Of a DNA stretch of 64,000 nucleotides, positions 8,551 through 16,375 are shown piece by piece. Every line of letters starts with the position of its first letter. Positions within the stretch are counted from its first letter, which is position 1. The notes beneath the pieces are model-generated. The model saw only the letters and a list, made by a program, of their open reading frames with translations, made no database searches and was not told where the DNA came from. The position numbers and the translations under genes are program-made. The DNA is from Streptomyces musisoli (GTDB lineage Bacteria > Actinomycetota > Actinomycetes > Streptomycetales > Streptomycetaceae): positions 62,001 to 126,000 of the forward strand of contig NZ_JAERRH010000017.1 in the NCBI RefSeq assembly GCF_016741855.1, read 5' to 3'.

Positions 8551-9205
8551 TCAACGCCTCTGGTCGCGGCTTGGGTTCGGAGCCGGCTCGCTCCCGCCGC
8601 TCGGGTTGCCGGTCGCGAGTTGCCCCGGCAGCGCGGTGAGTCTTCCCTGCACCTCGATCACCGCCCAGCCTTCGCCGGTTCGGCCTGCAAACACCGGCCG
8701 AACCGGCGTTCGTGACCCGGCCCTCGCCGGCACCTCGGAATTCGGGTGCCTCGCTGCTGGAACTCACCGGGCCGGGTCTTGGTGCTCGCCCTCGACTCAA
8801 CATTTGCAGAATAGATCTTGCCTCACACGATCATGACGGAGAGGGTCTAATCCCGGAGCCCCGTCCCAGGGCTCGGCCGCCGGCCCGTCGACGGCAAAAA
8901 CCCTGCTCATGACCTGTCGGCGGGCGCCGAAACATAGCGACAGCGAGCGATGGGTCTTAAGTCCTATGTACGGCCGACTTGGCGATCTGACAACCTGCCC
9001 GTGGTTGCAATCCACCACCTAGGAGAGCTGCGGAGTCCCGTACAGCCCCCGGTGGTCGGGTTTTACATCCCACACTGATGCATTTGGTTCAGACACACGT
9101 CGGGGGCCGGGTGTGCGCCGCGCAGCCGGAGTGCGGCGATGCTGCCGCACGCACGGCCGAGGCGGTCGTCAGAACCGTCCAGAAACTACTGCGAAAGAAG
9201 GAGCA
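8551..9205. other. Non-coding stretch before the dioxygenase operon
   Basis: Six hundred and fifty bases without a supported gene; short open frames here have poor codon bias. It should hold the promoter of the downstream Rieske dioxygenase operon. An AAGGAG site lies just before the GTG at 9206. Confidence 0.4.
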
Positions 9206-10525
9206 GTGACGATCGAACTGCAGCCGCCGGTGGACGACCCGATCGTCGTCGATGATTTGGAGCGCCTCTCGTTCCGGGTGGATCGCCGCGCCTACACCGA
9301 CGACGACGTGGCCACGCGGGAGATGGCCAGGATCTTCGATCGCTGCTGGTTGTACGTCGGGCACGAATCGGAGGTGCCCGAGCCGGGCTCCTACGTGTCA
9401 CGCGACGTCGGCGGGCGCCCGGTGATCATGTCGCGCGGCTCCGACGGGGTGATCCGGGTATTCGCCAACAGCTGCACTCACCGCGGGGCTCTGCTCTGCT
9501 CGCAGCCGGCCGGACAGGTCAAATCATTCCGGTGCCCTTATCACGACTGGACGTTCTCCAACAAGGGCGAACTGACCGGGGTTCCGCTTCCCGACGGGTA
9601 CGGGCCGAGCTTCCGGAAGGCGGACTTCGGTCTGGCGACGCACCGCAGTGACAGCTACCGCGGTTTCGTCTTCGTCACCTTCGATCCGGAGCAGCCGCGC
9701 ACCCTGGTCGAGTACCTGGCGGGAGCCACGGAGTACATCGATCTGGTCGCCGACCAGTCCGAGACCGGGATGGAGGTGATCCAAGGCGCGCAGCTCCACG
9801 GGGCTCAGGCCAACTGGAAGCTCATGATGGAGAACAGCGTCGACATCTACCACTTCCGAGCACTGCACAAGCGTTACGTCAGCTACATGCAGTCGCTCGG
9901 GTCGGTGCCACCACGACGACGCGGTGGCTTCGCCCGCGCCCTCGGCCTGGGCCATGGAGCCAACGAGCTGCCGCCGGCCGCGGCCCGCCCGCTCGCCCAC
10001 TGGACGCCGATGTTCGATCCCGAGCTCCGGCCGCGGATGGAGGCGACCGCCGCACGTTTCGCCGACAAGTTCGGCGCCGAACGCGCCGAGCGGATCACCG
10101 GCATGAATCGCGCGCTGCTGATCTTCCCCAACCTGATGATCATCGACGCGATTGCGCTCACCATTCGCAAGATCGACCCGGTCGGTGCCAACCGGATGTC
10201 CATCACCTCGGTTGCGCTGGCCCCCAAGGACGAAGATCCGGAGATCCGGGAACTCCGCAAGAGTCACTACCTGACGTTCCTCGGTCCCGCCGGCTTCGCC
10301 ACTCCCGACGACATCGAGATCGTCGAGTCGTGCCAGCGAGGTTATCTCGACCGCACGGTGCGCTACTCGGATCTGTCGCGCGGTATGGACAAGGAGATCC
10401 CCGAGACGACCGACGAGCTTCCTGCCCGAGAATTCTGGCGGCAGTGGGACCGGCTGATGCACGGCGACGACGGTCACTTCGAGGTCGCTCAGCAGGCCGA
10501 GTTGCAGGGGACGGAGAAGCGATGA
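9206..10525 (+). CDS. Aromatic-ring-hydroxylating dioxygenase, alpha subunit
   Basis: Large catalytic subunit of a two-component Rieske dioxygenase, 439 residues. The [2Fe-2S] motif is CTHRGALL followed by CPYHDW, and the mononuclear iron site is NWKLMMENSVDIYHFRALH (Asp, two His), as in the benzoate/anthranilate dioxygenase group. GTG at 9206 is chosen for its AAGGAG site; a longer frame upstream lacks family resemblance. It overlaps the beta-subunit gene by ATGA, indicating coupled translation. No dedicated ferredoxin or reductase gene is present in the cluster. An aromatic or heteroaromatic acid is a plausible substrate; which one cannot be told from sequence. Confidence 0.9.
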   Translation: MTIELQPPVDDPIVVDDLERLSFRVDRRAYTDDDVATREMARIFDRCWLYVGHESEVPEPGSYVSRDVGGRPVIMSRGSDGVIRVFANSCTHRGALLCSQPAGQVKSFRCPYHDWTFSNKGELTGVPLPDGYGPSFRKADFGLATHRSDSYRGFVFVTFDPEQPRTLVEYLAGATEYIDLVADQSETGMEVIQGAQLHGAQANWKLMMENSVDIYHFRALHKRYVSYMQSLGSVPPRRRGGFARALGLGHGANELPPAAARPLAHWTPMFDPELRPRMEATAARFADKFGAERAERITGMNRALLIFPNLMIIDAIALTIRKIDPVGANRMSITSVALAPKDEDPEIRELRKSHYLTFLGPAGFATPDDIEIVESCQRGYLDRTVRYSDLSRGMDKEIPETTDELPAREFWRQWDRLMHGDDGHFEVAQQAELQGTEKR

Positions 10526-11034
10526 CCAGCGAAGTGATAGTCGACGAGGCAGCCCAGGTGAGGCTGTGGCACCGGGTCAGCCAGTTCCTGTTCCGTGAAG
10601 CTCGGATGCTCGACGAGTGGCGTCTGAACGAGTGGTACGACGAGATGCTGACCGATGACATCCGCTACGTGGTGCCGGCTACCGACGTCCACGGCGAGTC
10701 GGCCGACGCGCTCGGGCTCATCGATGACAACGCTGCCCGGCTTCGCCAGCGGATCGAGCAGCTCCTCAATGGCGAGGTGTGGTGCGAGGACCCTCGGTCG
10801 CGAACCAATCGCGTGATCAGCAACGTGGAAATCCTGGCTGATCAGGGCAGCTACCTCGAGGTGGCGGCGAATGTCGTCGTGTACCGCTTCGGGCACGGGC
10901 GCTCCGACGCCTACGTCGGAAAGTATCGGTTCGAACTCGTCCCCGAGGGCGAGTCGTTCCGGATCCGGCGACGTCTCGTGGTGCTCGACCACGAGACGTT
11001 GTACGAGCACGGCAAGATCAGCATCGTCCTGTAA
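10522..11034 (+). CDS. Aromatic-ring-hydroxylating dioxygenase, beta subunit
   Basis: Small structural subunit (170 residues) of the alpha3beta3-type dioxygenase, an NTF2/SnoaL-like fold. Recognisable features are the ARMLDEWRLNEWYDEML helix, DDIRYVVPATD, the DPRSRTNRVISNVEI segment and the final RRRLVVLDHETLYEHGKI. ATG overlaps the alpha-subunit stop. The beta subunit is normally non-catalytic and completes the mushroom-shaped hexamer. A 184-base gap with no gene separates it from the next cistron. Confidence 0.9.
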   Translation: MTSEVIVDEAAQVRLWHRVSQFLFREARMLDEWRLNEWYDEMLTDDIRYVVPATDVHGESADALGLIDDNAARLRQRIEQLLNGEVWCEDPRSRTNRVISNVEILADQGSYLEVAANVVVYRFGHGRSDAYVGKYRFELVPEGESFRIRRRLVVLDHETLYEHGKISIVL

Positions 11035-11218
11035 CGGGGCCGATGACAGCGGCCAGCCCCGGCGGCTTCCCAGCCGTCGCCGCCGCAGCCGAGCCGGGCC
11101 TCTCTCTCGAGGCAGGCCTACGTCCTCGGCGTCGACGGCGGCTGGGGCCCGGACTGGTCCTCGTCTTCGTGACGTCGTGACGTTACAACCATCCGCCCCA
11201 ATATGGAGGAGTTGATCG

Positions 11219-11611
11219 ATGAATCAGCCGTCTGCCCGGCACGAGCGGGGTGAAGCCATCTTCAAGGAGGTCTTCGGCCGCGAACCGCGCCCGGGTAATT
11301 ACCCGGAATTCCTGCAGATCACCATCGACCACTTGTTCGGGGAGATCTGGGCCCGCCCGCAGCTGAGCCTCGAGGAGCGCGAACTGGTCGCACTGACCGC
11401 GGTCGCGCTGGCGCGGACCGATTGGGAGCTGCGGGGGCACATCGGTGCCTCCCTGAACCTCGGGATGTCGCGGGAGAAGATCGTCGAAGTGATCATTCAG
11501 CTCGCCTATTACGGCGGCTGGCCGGTCGCCAACAACGGACTGCGCGTCGCCCAGGAAGTTTTCGCCGAGCTGGACGCCGCCACCGGAAAGGACGCGGACC
11601 ATGACCAGTGA
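11219..11611 (+). CDS. Carboxymuconolactone decarboxylase family protein
   Basis: A 130-residue all-helical CMD-domain protein. It has the family core ELVALTAVALARTDWEL, GHIGASLNLGMSREKI and QLAYYGGWPVANNG. It lacks the CxxC of AhpD peroxidase-type relatives, so it resembles PcaC-type lactone decarboxylases. ATG at 11219 is preceded by GGAGG. It follows the dioxygenase genes and overlaps the next gene by 11 bases, so it may act on the ring-hydroxylation product, but the reaction is not established. Confidence 0.85.
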   Translation: MNQPSARHERGEAIFKEVFGREPRPGNYPEFLQITIDHLFGEIWARPQLSLEERELVALTAVALARTDWELRGHIGASLNLGMSREKIVEVIIQLAYYGGWPVANNGLRVAQEVFAELDAATGKDADHDQ

Positions 11612-12137
11612 AACGTCTCCTCTCGACCCGGCGGAGAAGGTCGACCTGTGGCGCCAGCGGTACTTCGAGGCCCAGGCGGCCGCGGAGGAGTTCGTCCTGG
11701 GAGAGCACGGCGAAGAAGGCCTGGCCGGATGGATCGAGGCGAACTCCCGTATCACCGCGGACCTGCTGCGAGCGCAACGGCCCGACGGGGTATCGGCTAC
11801 CGATCACTTCATGACCCGGATGCAACGCCAGCTCTTGCTGTACGACTCGGCAGTGTCCACCGAGCCTCAGCCCTCGGGCACCGTTCTGCGTAACGCCGAC
11901 TGCGGGATCCTCCGGTACCGCAAAAAGGCCGCCCGCGCCGGCGTCGTCCTGACGTTCAAGTCCCCGTGCGGGTACTGCCAGAAACTCCACACCGCCATCG
12001 CCAACCGCTATGTGGAGCCGGACGTCAAGGTCTCGTGCGAACAGACGGAAGACGGGTGCACCTGGCGCGCCGAATCCGCTCACGCTCCCGGGGAGGATGC
12101 GGCCGGGTCACCGCACGGCGGACAAGCTGCTGATTGA
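11601..12137 (+). CDS. Cys-rich protein of unknown function
   Basis: A 178-residue soluble protein I do not recognise with confidence. The C-terminal half contains a pattern of cysteines: NADCGILRY, SPCGYCQKL, VSCEQTEDGCTW. This could bind metal or hold a catalytic Cys; distant resemblance to L-2-amino-thiazoline-4-carboxylate-hydrolase-like proteins is only suggestive. It overlaps the CMD gene by 11 bases and is clearly in the same operon. A degraded copy of its 3' part lies inverted at 13617-13681. Confidence 0.7.
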   Translation: MTSETSPLDPAEKVDLWRQRYFEAQAAAEEFVLGEHGEEGLAGWIEANSRITADLLRAQRPDGVSATDHFMTRMQRQLLLYDSAVSTEPQPSGTVLRNADCGILRYRKKAARAGVVLTFKSPCGYCQKLHTAIANRYVEPDVKVSCEQTEDGCTWRAESAHAPGEDAAGSPHGGQAAD

Positions 12138-12283
12138 ACCGACGGCAGTACAGTCCCCCGCCGGTCGGCCTAGAAGGGCGTTCGGCGATGCCATCAGCTC
12201 GGACATTTTGTCGCGACTTTGCCTGACCCCCGACCGAAACGTCTTCCAGCACTTCTCGTACTCGTCTATCGGAGTGATTAGGC

Positions 12284-13342
12284 ATGCCTTTGTCGATGGT
12301 TGACAAAATAATCCGCCTGAACCTGATGTCTTTCCCGCGCCCCCTTAATGTGGCGCAGTTCTACCCGGCGCTTTCAACGTACAGCGTCGAGCAGCCCTTT
12401 TCGCTCGACGATTTCCGAGACGCGGTCGGTCACTTCTTCGACAAGAACCCGCTCTTTTCGAAGTGTCATTTGATCGAGCGAGAGTTCGAGAGTCCGGAAG
12501 AATTCCCGATCGGGTCCTTCCAGGGGATCGTGCTCGACGAGTACCCCAACTACTACGACGGATTCCTGTTGATGTCCGTCAGGTACAAGTCGAACCCCAA
12601 CATCCAGGGGATCTTCACAGCCTTCCCCATGTCGATGCAGGACGGCTTCCGGTGCTTCCAATTCCACCAGGCGTTGATGAGCACCATGAAGGCGGGCGAA
12701 GACCGCTTCCGCATCGCGGAGGTGATAGCGGAGCTTCAACTGCAGACCGCTGACATGGACCAGTACCTCCCCGCGAGGAAGCCGTCCGTCGATGAGGGCG
12801 AAACGGTGCGCCTCATGCCCTGGACGGTTCGAGAGACCGTCGAGCCGGCCGTGAAGCTCGGTTCATTTCTCGACACGGTCAAGGCGGAGTTCCAGAGGAG
12901 GTCCAGCGAGAACCTTCTCGTGATGAAGAACGCCTCGTACGCCGCAGGCCTTCCCTTCGGAAACCATCTCGTGTTCCTGTTCGTTCCGCGCGAGGTGGTC
13001 GATCGGAGCAGTGGTAGTCAGATTCGCGACTACTACAAGGAGTTGGCGGTCGCCGCGGAGAAGAAGGTCGCGGAGTTGGAGACACCGGAGGACTTCGCAC
13101 GAGCCGGCGCGGAAGTGTTTCCGTGGATAGGCACGCACCCCCGTCGATTCGGCGTCAACAACTACGGCGACGTCTCGCGGTTCGACGGGTCGGACTTCCT
13201 TCCGGACAAGGGAACCCTCGTGCAGTACCAGTGGCACATGCCGTACATGGTCTCGCGTGGAGCGGCCGAGGAAGGCTCGGGGATGTACATGACCATTACC
13301 ATCAACGGTAAGGCGCTGCATTTCCTGACGCAGCGGCGGTAG
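12284..13342 (+). CDS. Free-standing condensation-domain-like protein, degenerate active site
   Basis: A 352-residue protein of the acyl-CoA-dependent acyltransferase/NRPS-condensation fold, judged from its layout: an N-terminal strand-helix region, SMQDGF at 117-122 where HHxxxDG is expected, a GLPFGNHLVFLF segment (222-233), VNNYGDVSRFDG (291-302) resembling the floor-loop and N-G motifs, and a C-terminal MYMTITINGKALHF. The catalytic His is replaced, so it may be non-catalytic or use other chemistry. GGAG lies 11 bases before the ATG. There is no carrier protein in the window. Codon usage is less extreme than neighbours, fitting recent acquisition. The fold assignment is inferred by eye. 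Confidence 0.6.
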   Translation: MPLSMVDKIIRLNLMSFPRPLNVAQFYPALSTYSVEQPFSLDDFRDAVGHFFDKNPLFSKCHLIEREFESPEEFPIGSFQGIVLDEYPNYYDGFLLMSVRYKSNPNIQGIFTAFPMSMQDGFRCFQFHQALMSTMKAGEDRFRIAEVIAELQLQTADMDQYLPARKPSVDEGETVRLMPWTVRETVEPAVKLGSFLDTVKAEFQRRSSENLLVMKNASYAAGLPFGNHLVFLFVPREVVDRSSGSQIRDYYKELAVAAEKKVAELETPEDFARAGAEVFPWIGTHPRRFGVNNYGDVSRFDGSDFLPDKGTLVQYQWHMPYMVSRGAAEEGSGMYMTITINGKALHFLTQRR

Positions 13343-13768
13343 GGAGAGATGAAGATCGTCACGTTGTCTTGCGCGTGGGGTTTCTCCCGTCGCTGACAGG
13401 CGCGTTGCTCGAGGCGGGGACGATCGTGCATGCGCGGACGATGCCGACTGAGCGTGCACCGGGATCGTTGTTCCCGTGGTACCTGCGCCTACGGAACAAG
13501 AACGTGGCTTCGGCGTGCGTCAGCCGGAACGATCACCAGACCTGGCCCGCACCGCGGCCCTCGGTCCATGTGTGGCCGTGGGCCGCCAACGCGGCATGAA
13601 CCTCGACGGCAGCCGGGCGTGAGCGGATTCCGCGCGCCAGGGGCGTCCGTCGCCCGCCTGTTCGCACGACACCGTGACGTCCGGTTCGGTTCCACCCCGA
13701 ATCGGTGCTCAGTCAGGACGGTCAAATACAACACAAGAAACAAGCAATAGCTTGAGTCTGGAGTAGCC
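13343..13768. other. Degenerate spacer with inverted partial gene copy
   Basis: Four hundred bases without an intact gene. Short frames do not match families. It contains the 65-base inverted copy of part of the Cys-rich protein gene. The last 80 bases are unusually AT-rich and presumably hold the promoter of the VOC gene. Confidence 0.5.
13617..13681 (-). pseudogene. Inverted remnant copy of the Cys-rich protein gene
   Basis: The reverse complement matches 12021-12085 at 56 of 65 positions and keeps the reading frame (EPDVTVSCEQ against EPDVKVSCEQ; WRAESAHA in both). Flanking similarity stops quickly. A paralogue or a duplicated segment has been inverted and lost. Confidence 0.75.
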
Positions 13769-14170
13769 GTGAAGATCCTCAAATCTTTTTACAGGGTATA
13801 CCTTCGAAAGACGGAACTCGAAGCATGTAAAAAGTTCTACATGGCACTCCAAGGAGTGGACCGTCCGCACCACGAATTCTACTACGAGGAGTTCAGGCTC
13901 GATATCGTAGGGATCGGAAGTTTTCTCCTGCTCGCGGGAGACAAGGCTGACACTGAGCGGTTCGAGGCTACCAAGTTGACCTGTCTGGTGGATGACCTGG
14001 ACGCCGTGCGCGCCTACTTCATCCAGACCGGGGTCAAGATCATCGACGACATCAAGGTGGTTCCTTCAGGACACAACTTGCGCGCCATGAGTCCGGACGG
14101 AACGATCGCCGAGTACGTCCGACACAGCGATGAATTCAAGCGCAAGATGGCTGGAAACGCCTACGACTGA
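13769..14170 (+). CDS. VOC (glyoxalase-like) family protein
   Basis: A 133-residue vicinal-oxygen-chelate-fold protein: VYLRKTELEACKKFYMAL, then FLLLAGD, LVDDLDAVRAYFIQTG and MSPDGTIAEYV. The final Glu of the metal site is present, but the first-strand His found in metal-dependent members is Tyr (SFYRVY), so metal binding is doubtful; binding or resistance roles are also possible. GTG start with GGAG upstream. Base composition is lower in GC than the rest of the window. It ends before a hairpin and may be transcribed alone. Confidence 0.78.
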   Translation: MKILKSFYRVYLRKTELEACKKFYMALQGVDRPHHEFYYEEFRLDIVGIGSFLLLAGDKADTERFEATKLTCLVDDLDAVRAYFIQTGVKIIDDIKVVPSGHNLRAMSPDGTIAEYVRHSDEFKRKMAGNAYD

Positions 14171-14187
14171 GAATGCCGGATCGATCA

Positions 14188-14216
14188 CGCTGATCCCCTC
14201 GAATCGGGTGATCAGC
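14188..14216. terminator. Hairpin after the VOC gene
   Basis: Imperfect inverted repeat with arms CGCTGATC-CCC and GGG-TGATCAGCG (one bulged base) and a 7-base loop, 18 bases after the VOC stop codon. Confidence 0.65.
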
Positions 14217-14254
14217 GCGCGGTACGATCGTTCCAATCGATCTAGCGCGATCTC

Positions 14255-14270
14255 CTACTCATCTGAGTAG
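14255..14270. promoter_or_regulatory. Perfect palindrome before DAHP synthase gene
   Basis: CTACTCA-TC-TGAGTAG is a perfect inverted repeat about 100 bases before the preferred GTG start of the DAHP synthase gene. Its symmetry suggests a dimeric regulator site. Which protein binds it is unknown. Confidence 0.45.
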
Positions 14271-14372
14271 TTGACCGACTTCGCCTTCCAGAACAGGCTG
14301 GGTGCCAGTGGGCCGTCGGCGGAATGTCTGCAAATTCGGAGCGACGAGCTTCCAATTCGGGGGATCAAACTC

Positions 14373-15602
14373 GTGACCACGCCTCTCACTCTCACACCGT
14401 TAGTTGAACCCGACTTCACTTCCGATCCGGAGCGCGAGGGCCAATGGCTTCGGACTCTGCCGGCCCAGCAGCAGCCGCGGTGGAAGGACCACGGTCTGGC
14501 TGAACGGCTCAGCAGCGAGCTCAGTGACTTGCCCGGCATGGTGACCTGGGACGAGGTACGCCATCTGCGGCTGCTCCTCGCCGAGGTCGCGGCCGGCGGA
14601 CTACAGATCCTTCAGGCGGGCGACTGCGCCGAGGACCCCGCGGATTGCGTTCCCGAGGTGCTCCGCCGCAAGGCCGGCATGCTCGACGCGCTGGCCGGGG
14701 CGATGCAGGCCCGAACCGGGCTGTCCGTGGTGCGGGTGGGTCGGATCGCGGGTCAGTTCGCCAAGCCCCGCTCCGCCGACCTGGAGCGGCACGGAGAGCT
14801 GGAAATACCGGTGTTCCGCGGCCACTTGGTCAACGACCCGCAGCCCGATCCGCAGCTGCGCCAGCCGGATCCGGCGCGCCTGCTCACCGGCTACCGGGCC
14901 GCTCACGCCGGAACGGAATTCCTGCGCCGACTCGGCGGTGCCTGGGGTCTGCCGGCCGCGGCACCCGTGTGGACGAGTCACGAGGCCCTCGTGCTGGACT
15001 ACGAGCTGCCGTTGCTGCGCCGTGGCCAGCAGGGCTTGCTGCTGTCCTCGACGCACTGGCCGTGGATCGGGGACCGCACCCGCCAGCTGGACGGTGCACA
15101 CGTGCAGCTGCTGGCCCGGGTCCAGAATCCGGTTGCCTGCAAGGTCGGTCCGACGATGACACCCGCCGAGCTGACTCAGCTCTGTGCGGTCCTTGACCCG
15201 GCTCGTACGCCCGGCCGACTGACGCTCATCTCCCGGATGGGCGCGGATCGGGTCGCGGAGTGGCTGCCACCGTTGATGGCCGCTGTCCGCGACGCGGGGC
15301 ATCCGGTCATCTGGCTGTGCGATCCGATGCACGGCAACACTCAGCGCGGCCCCCTGGGCCGCAAGACCCGCCTGCTGACCAGCGTCACGCGCGAAGTGGA
15401 GCTCTTCCAAGAGGTGGCCGCCGCAGAGCACGCGGTCGCAGGGGGGCTGCACCTGGAAGCCACGCCGGAGGACGTCCGTGAATGTGTGGCGGACGAGTCG
15501 TATCTCGATGACCTCCTCGACCCGCTGGGCTACACCACCCTGTGCGACCCGCGCCTCAACATCGACCAGGCCGTGGCAGTCGTGTCGGCCTGGCGTCCTT
15601 GA
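14373..15602 (+). CDS. Type II DAHP synthase (plant/PhzC-type)
   Basis: 3-deoxy-D-arabino-heptulosonate-7-phosphate synthase, condensing erythrose-4-phosphate and PEP at the entry of the shikimate pathway. Class II hallmarks are AGDCAED, VVRVGRIAGQFAKPRS, SHEALVLDYE, KVGPTMTP, RLTLISRMGADRV, WLCDPMHGNT and CDPRLN. GTG at 14373 (409 residues, GGGGGAT upstream) gives the usual length of secondary-metabolism members; a TTG at 14271 would add 34 residues. Codon 10 (14400-14402) is TTA. A dedicated copy in a cluster normally boosts chorismate-derived precursors, yet no chorismate-using enzyme is seen in this window. Confidence 0.9.
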   Translation: MTTPLTLTPLVEPDFTSDPEREGQWLRTLPAQQQPRWKDHGLAERLSSELSDLPGMVTWDEVRHLRLLLAEVAAGGLQILQAGDCAEDPADCVPEVLRRKAGMLDALAGAMQARTGLSVVRVGRIAGQFAKPRSADLERHGELEIPVFRGHLVNDPQPDPQLRQPDPARLLTGYRAAHAGTEFLRRLGGAWGLPAAAPVWTSHEALVLDYELPLLRRGQQGLLLSSTHWPWIGDRTRQLDGAHVQLLARVQNPVACKVGPTMTPAELTQLCAVLDPARTPGRLTLISRMGADRVAEWLPPLMAAVRDAGHPVIWLCDPMHGNTQRGPLGRKTRLLTSVTREVELFQEVAAAEHAVAGGLHLEATPEDVRECVADESYLDDLLDPLGYTTLCDPRLNIDQAVAVVSAWRP

Positions 15603-15654
15603 GCGACACGACCACCGTCCACGGAACGACGACCGGCCGCTGGACACTTTGCGT

Positions 15655-16023
15655 TCAAGGTCTGGTCGGTAACGGTGGAGACAGACCTGCTCCGGTGAAG
15701 TAGCCGTCGATCGGACGGGTGCGGTTCTGCACGCGTCCGAGGCGGCTCTTCACCGCGGCGGCGAGTTCGCCGGCGGTGCGGGCGGCGAGGTCTGCCAGGC
15801 TGCCTTTCATCGTCGACCAGACCTTTCATCGTCGACCAGACCTTCTCGACGGGTTGAGTTCGAGCGCGTAGGCGGGTAGCCGGAAGACCCGCAGCAGACA
15901 GCGGGCGGCGATCGCCGAGCGGATCGCGGGAGTCCTGCGCAGCGACAGGCGGCGGTCCCAGATCAGCGCGATCGGTGCCCGTAGCTGCTGGTGAGCGGCG
16001 TCGAGCAAGCAGAGCCCGGCCAA
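15655..16023 (-). pseudogene. IS630-family transposase remnant
   Basis: The minus strand encodes LLDAAHQQLRAPIALIWDRR, VFRLPAYALELNP, then (after a one-base shift) VEKVWSTMKGSLADL and a normal C-terminus ending at 15655. This is the C-terminal third of an IS630 DDE transposase. A 19-base tandem duplication (around 15810-15845) and a single-base loss destroy the frame. The N-terminal part is missing. Confidence 0.8.
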
Positions 16024-16255
16024 CGCTGTCGGCCCTGCCGGCGACCTCTACGCCCTCGCCTGCGTGCTCCGCGAACCGCGCACCGGGAAACCGCCGTTCA
16101 CCCCCGACGACAGCCGCTCCCACAGGTGGCACCTCGTCCAGGCCCCGTCCGCGCCCATCCGTACCCTGCGCCCGGACGTGCCGGCCGACATCGAGAATCT
16201 CCTGCCGCCGATGCTCACCAAGGAATCCGAGCAGCGGTGGTGCCGGCGGCGTCCT
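16024..16255 (+). pseudogene. Fragment of a Ser/Thr protein kinase
   Basis: A plus-strand frame reads GPAGDLYALACVL, RTGKPPFTPDD, APIRTLRPDVPADIENLL and PMLTKESEQRW, matching the C-terminal lobe of Pkn/Hanks-type bacterial kinases (DLYALGCVLYEL, TGxPPF, MLxKxPxxR). No start, no ATP-binding lobe and no continuation are present. It directly abuts the IS630 remnant, so the insertion or a later deletion probably removed the rest. Confidence 0.7.
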
Positions 16256-16310
16256 CGAAGGGGAGCTGAGCGGCTACGAGTCGGCGAAGTCCTTCGACCT
16301 CGAAGTGGCC

Positions 16311-16340
16311 GGCCCGCAACTCCTAGGGGAGTTGCGGGCC
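16311..16340. terminator. Hairpin terminator of the MFS gene
   Basis: GGCCCGCAACTCC / GGAGTTGCGGGCC form a 13-base perfect stem with a minimal loop, 36 bases beyond the stop of the minus-strand MFS gene. Confidence 0.85.
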
Positions 16341-16375
16341 TTCACCCTGTCCGCCCGTCTGCGGGCCCGGCGCTC

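Noticed and set aside
8551..9205. Gene between the LuxR gene and dioxygenase operon
   Set aside because: All open frames are short, lack ribosome sites and show poor codon bias.
11219..11611. CMD-family protein as AhpD-like alkylhydroperoxidase
   Set aside because: The redox CxxC motif is absent.
13369..13599. Small gene of 76 codons downstream of the condensation-like gene
   Set aside because: Biased composition but no start context or homology; it overlaps other equally plausible chance frames in a decayed region.
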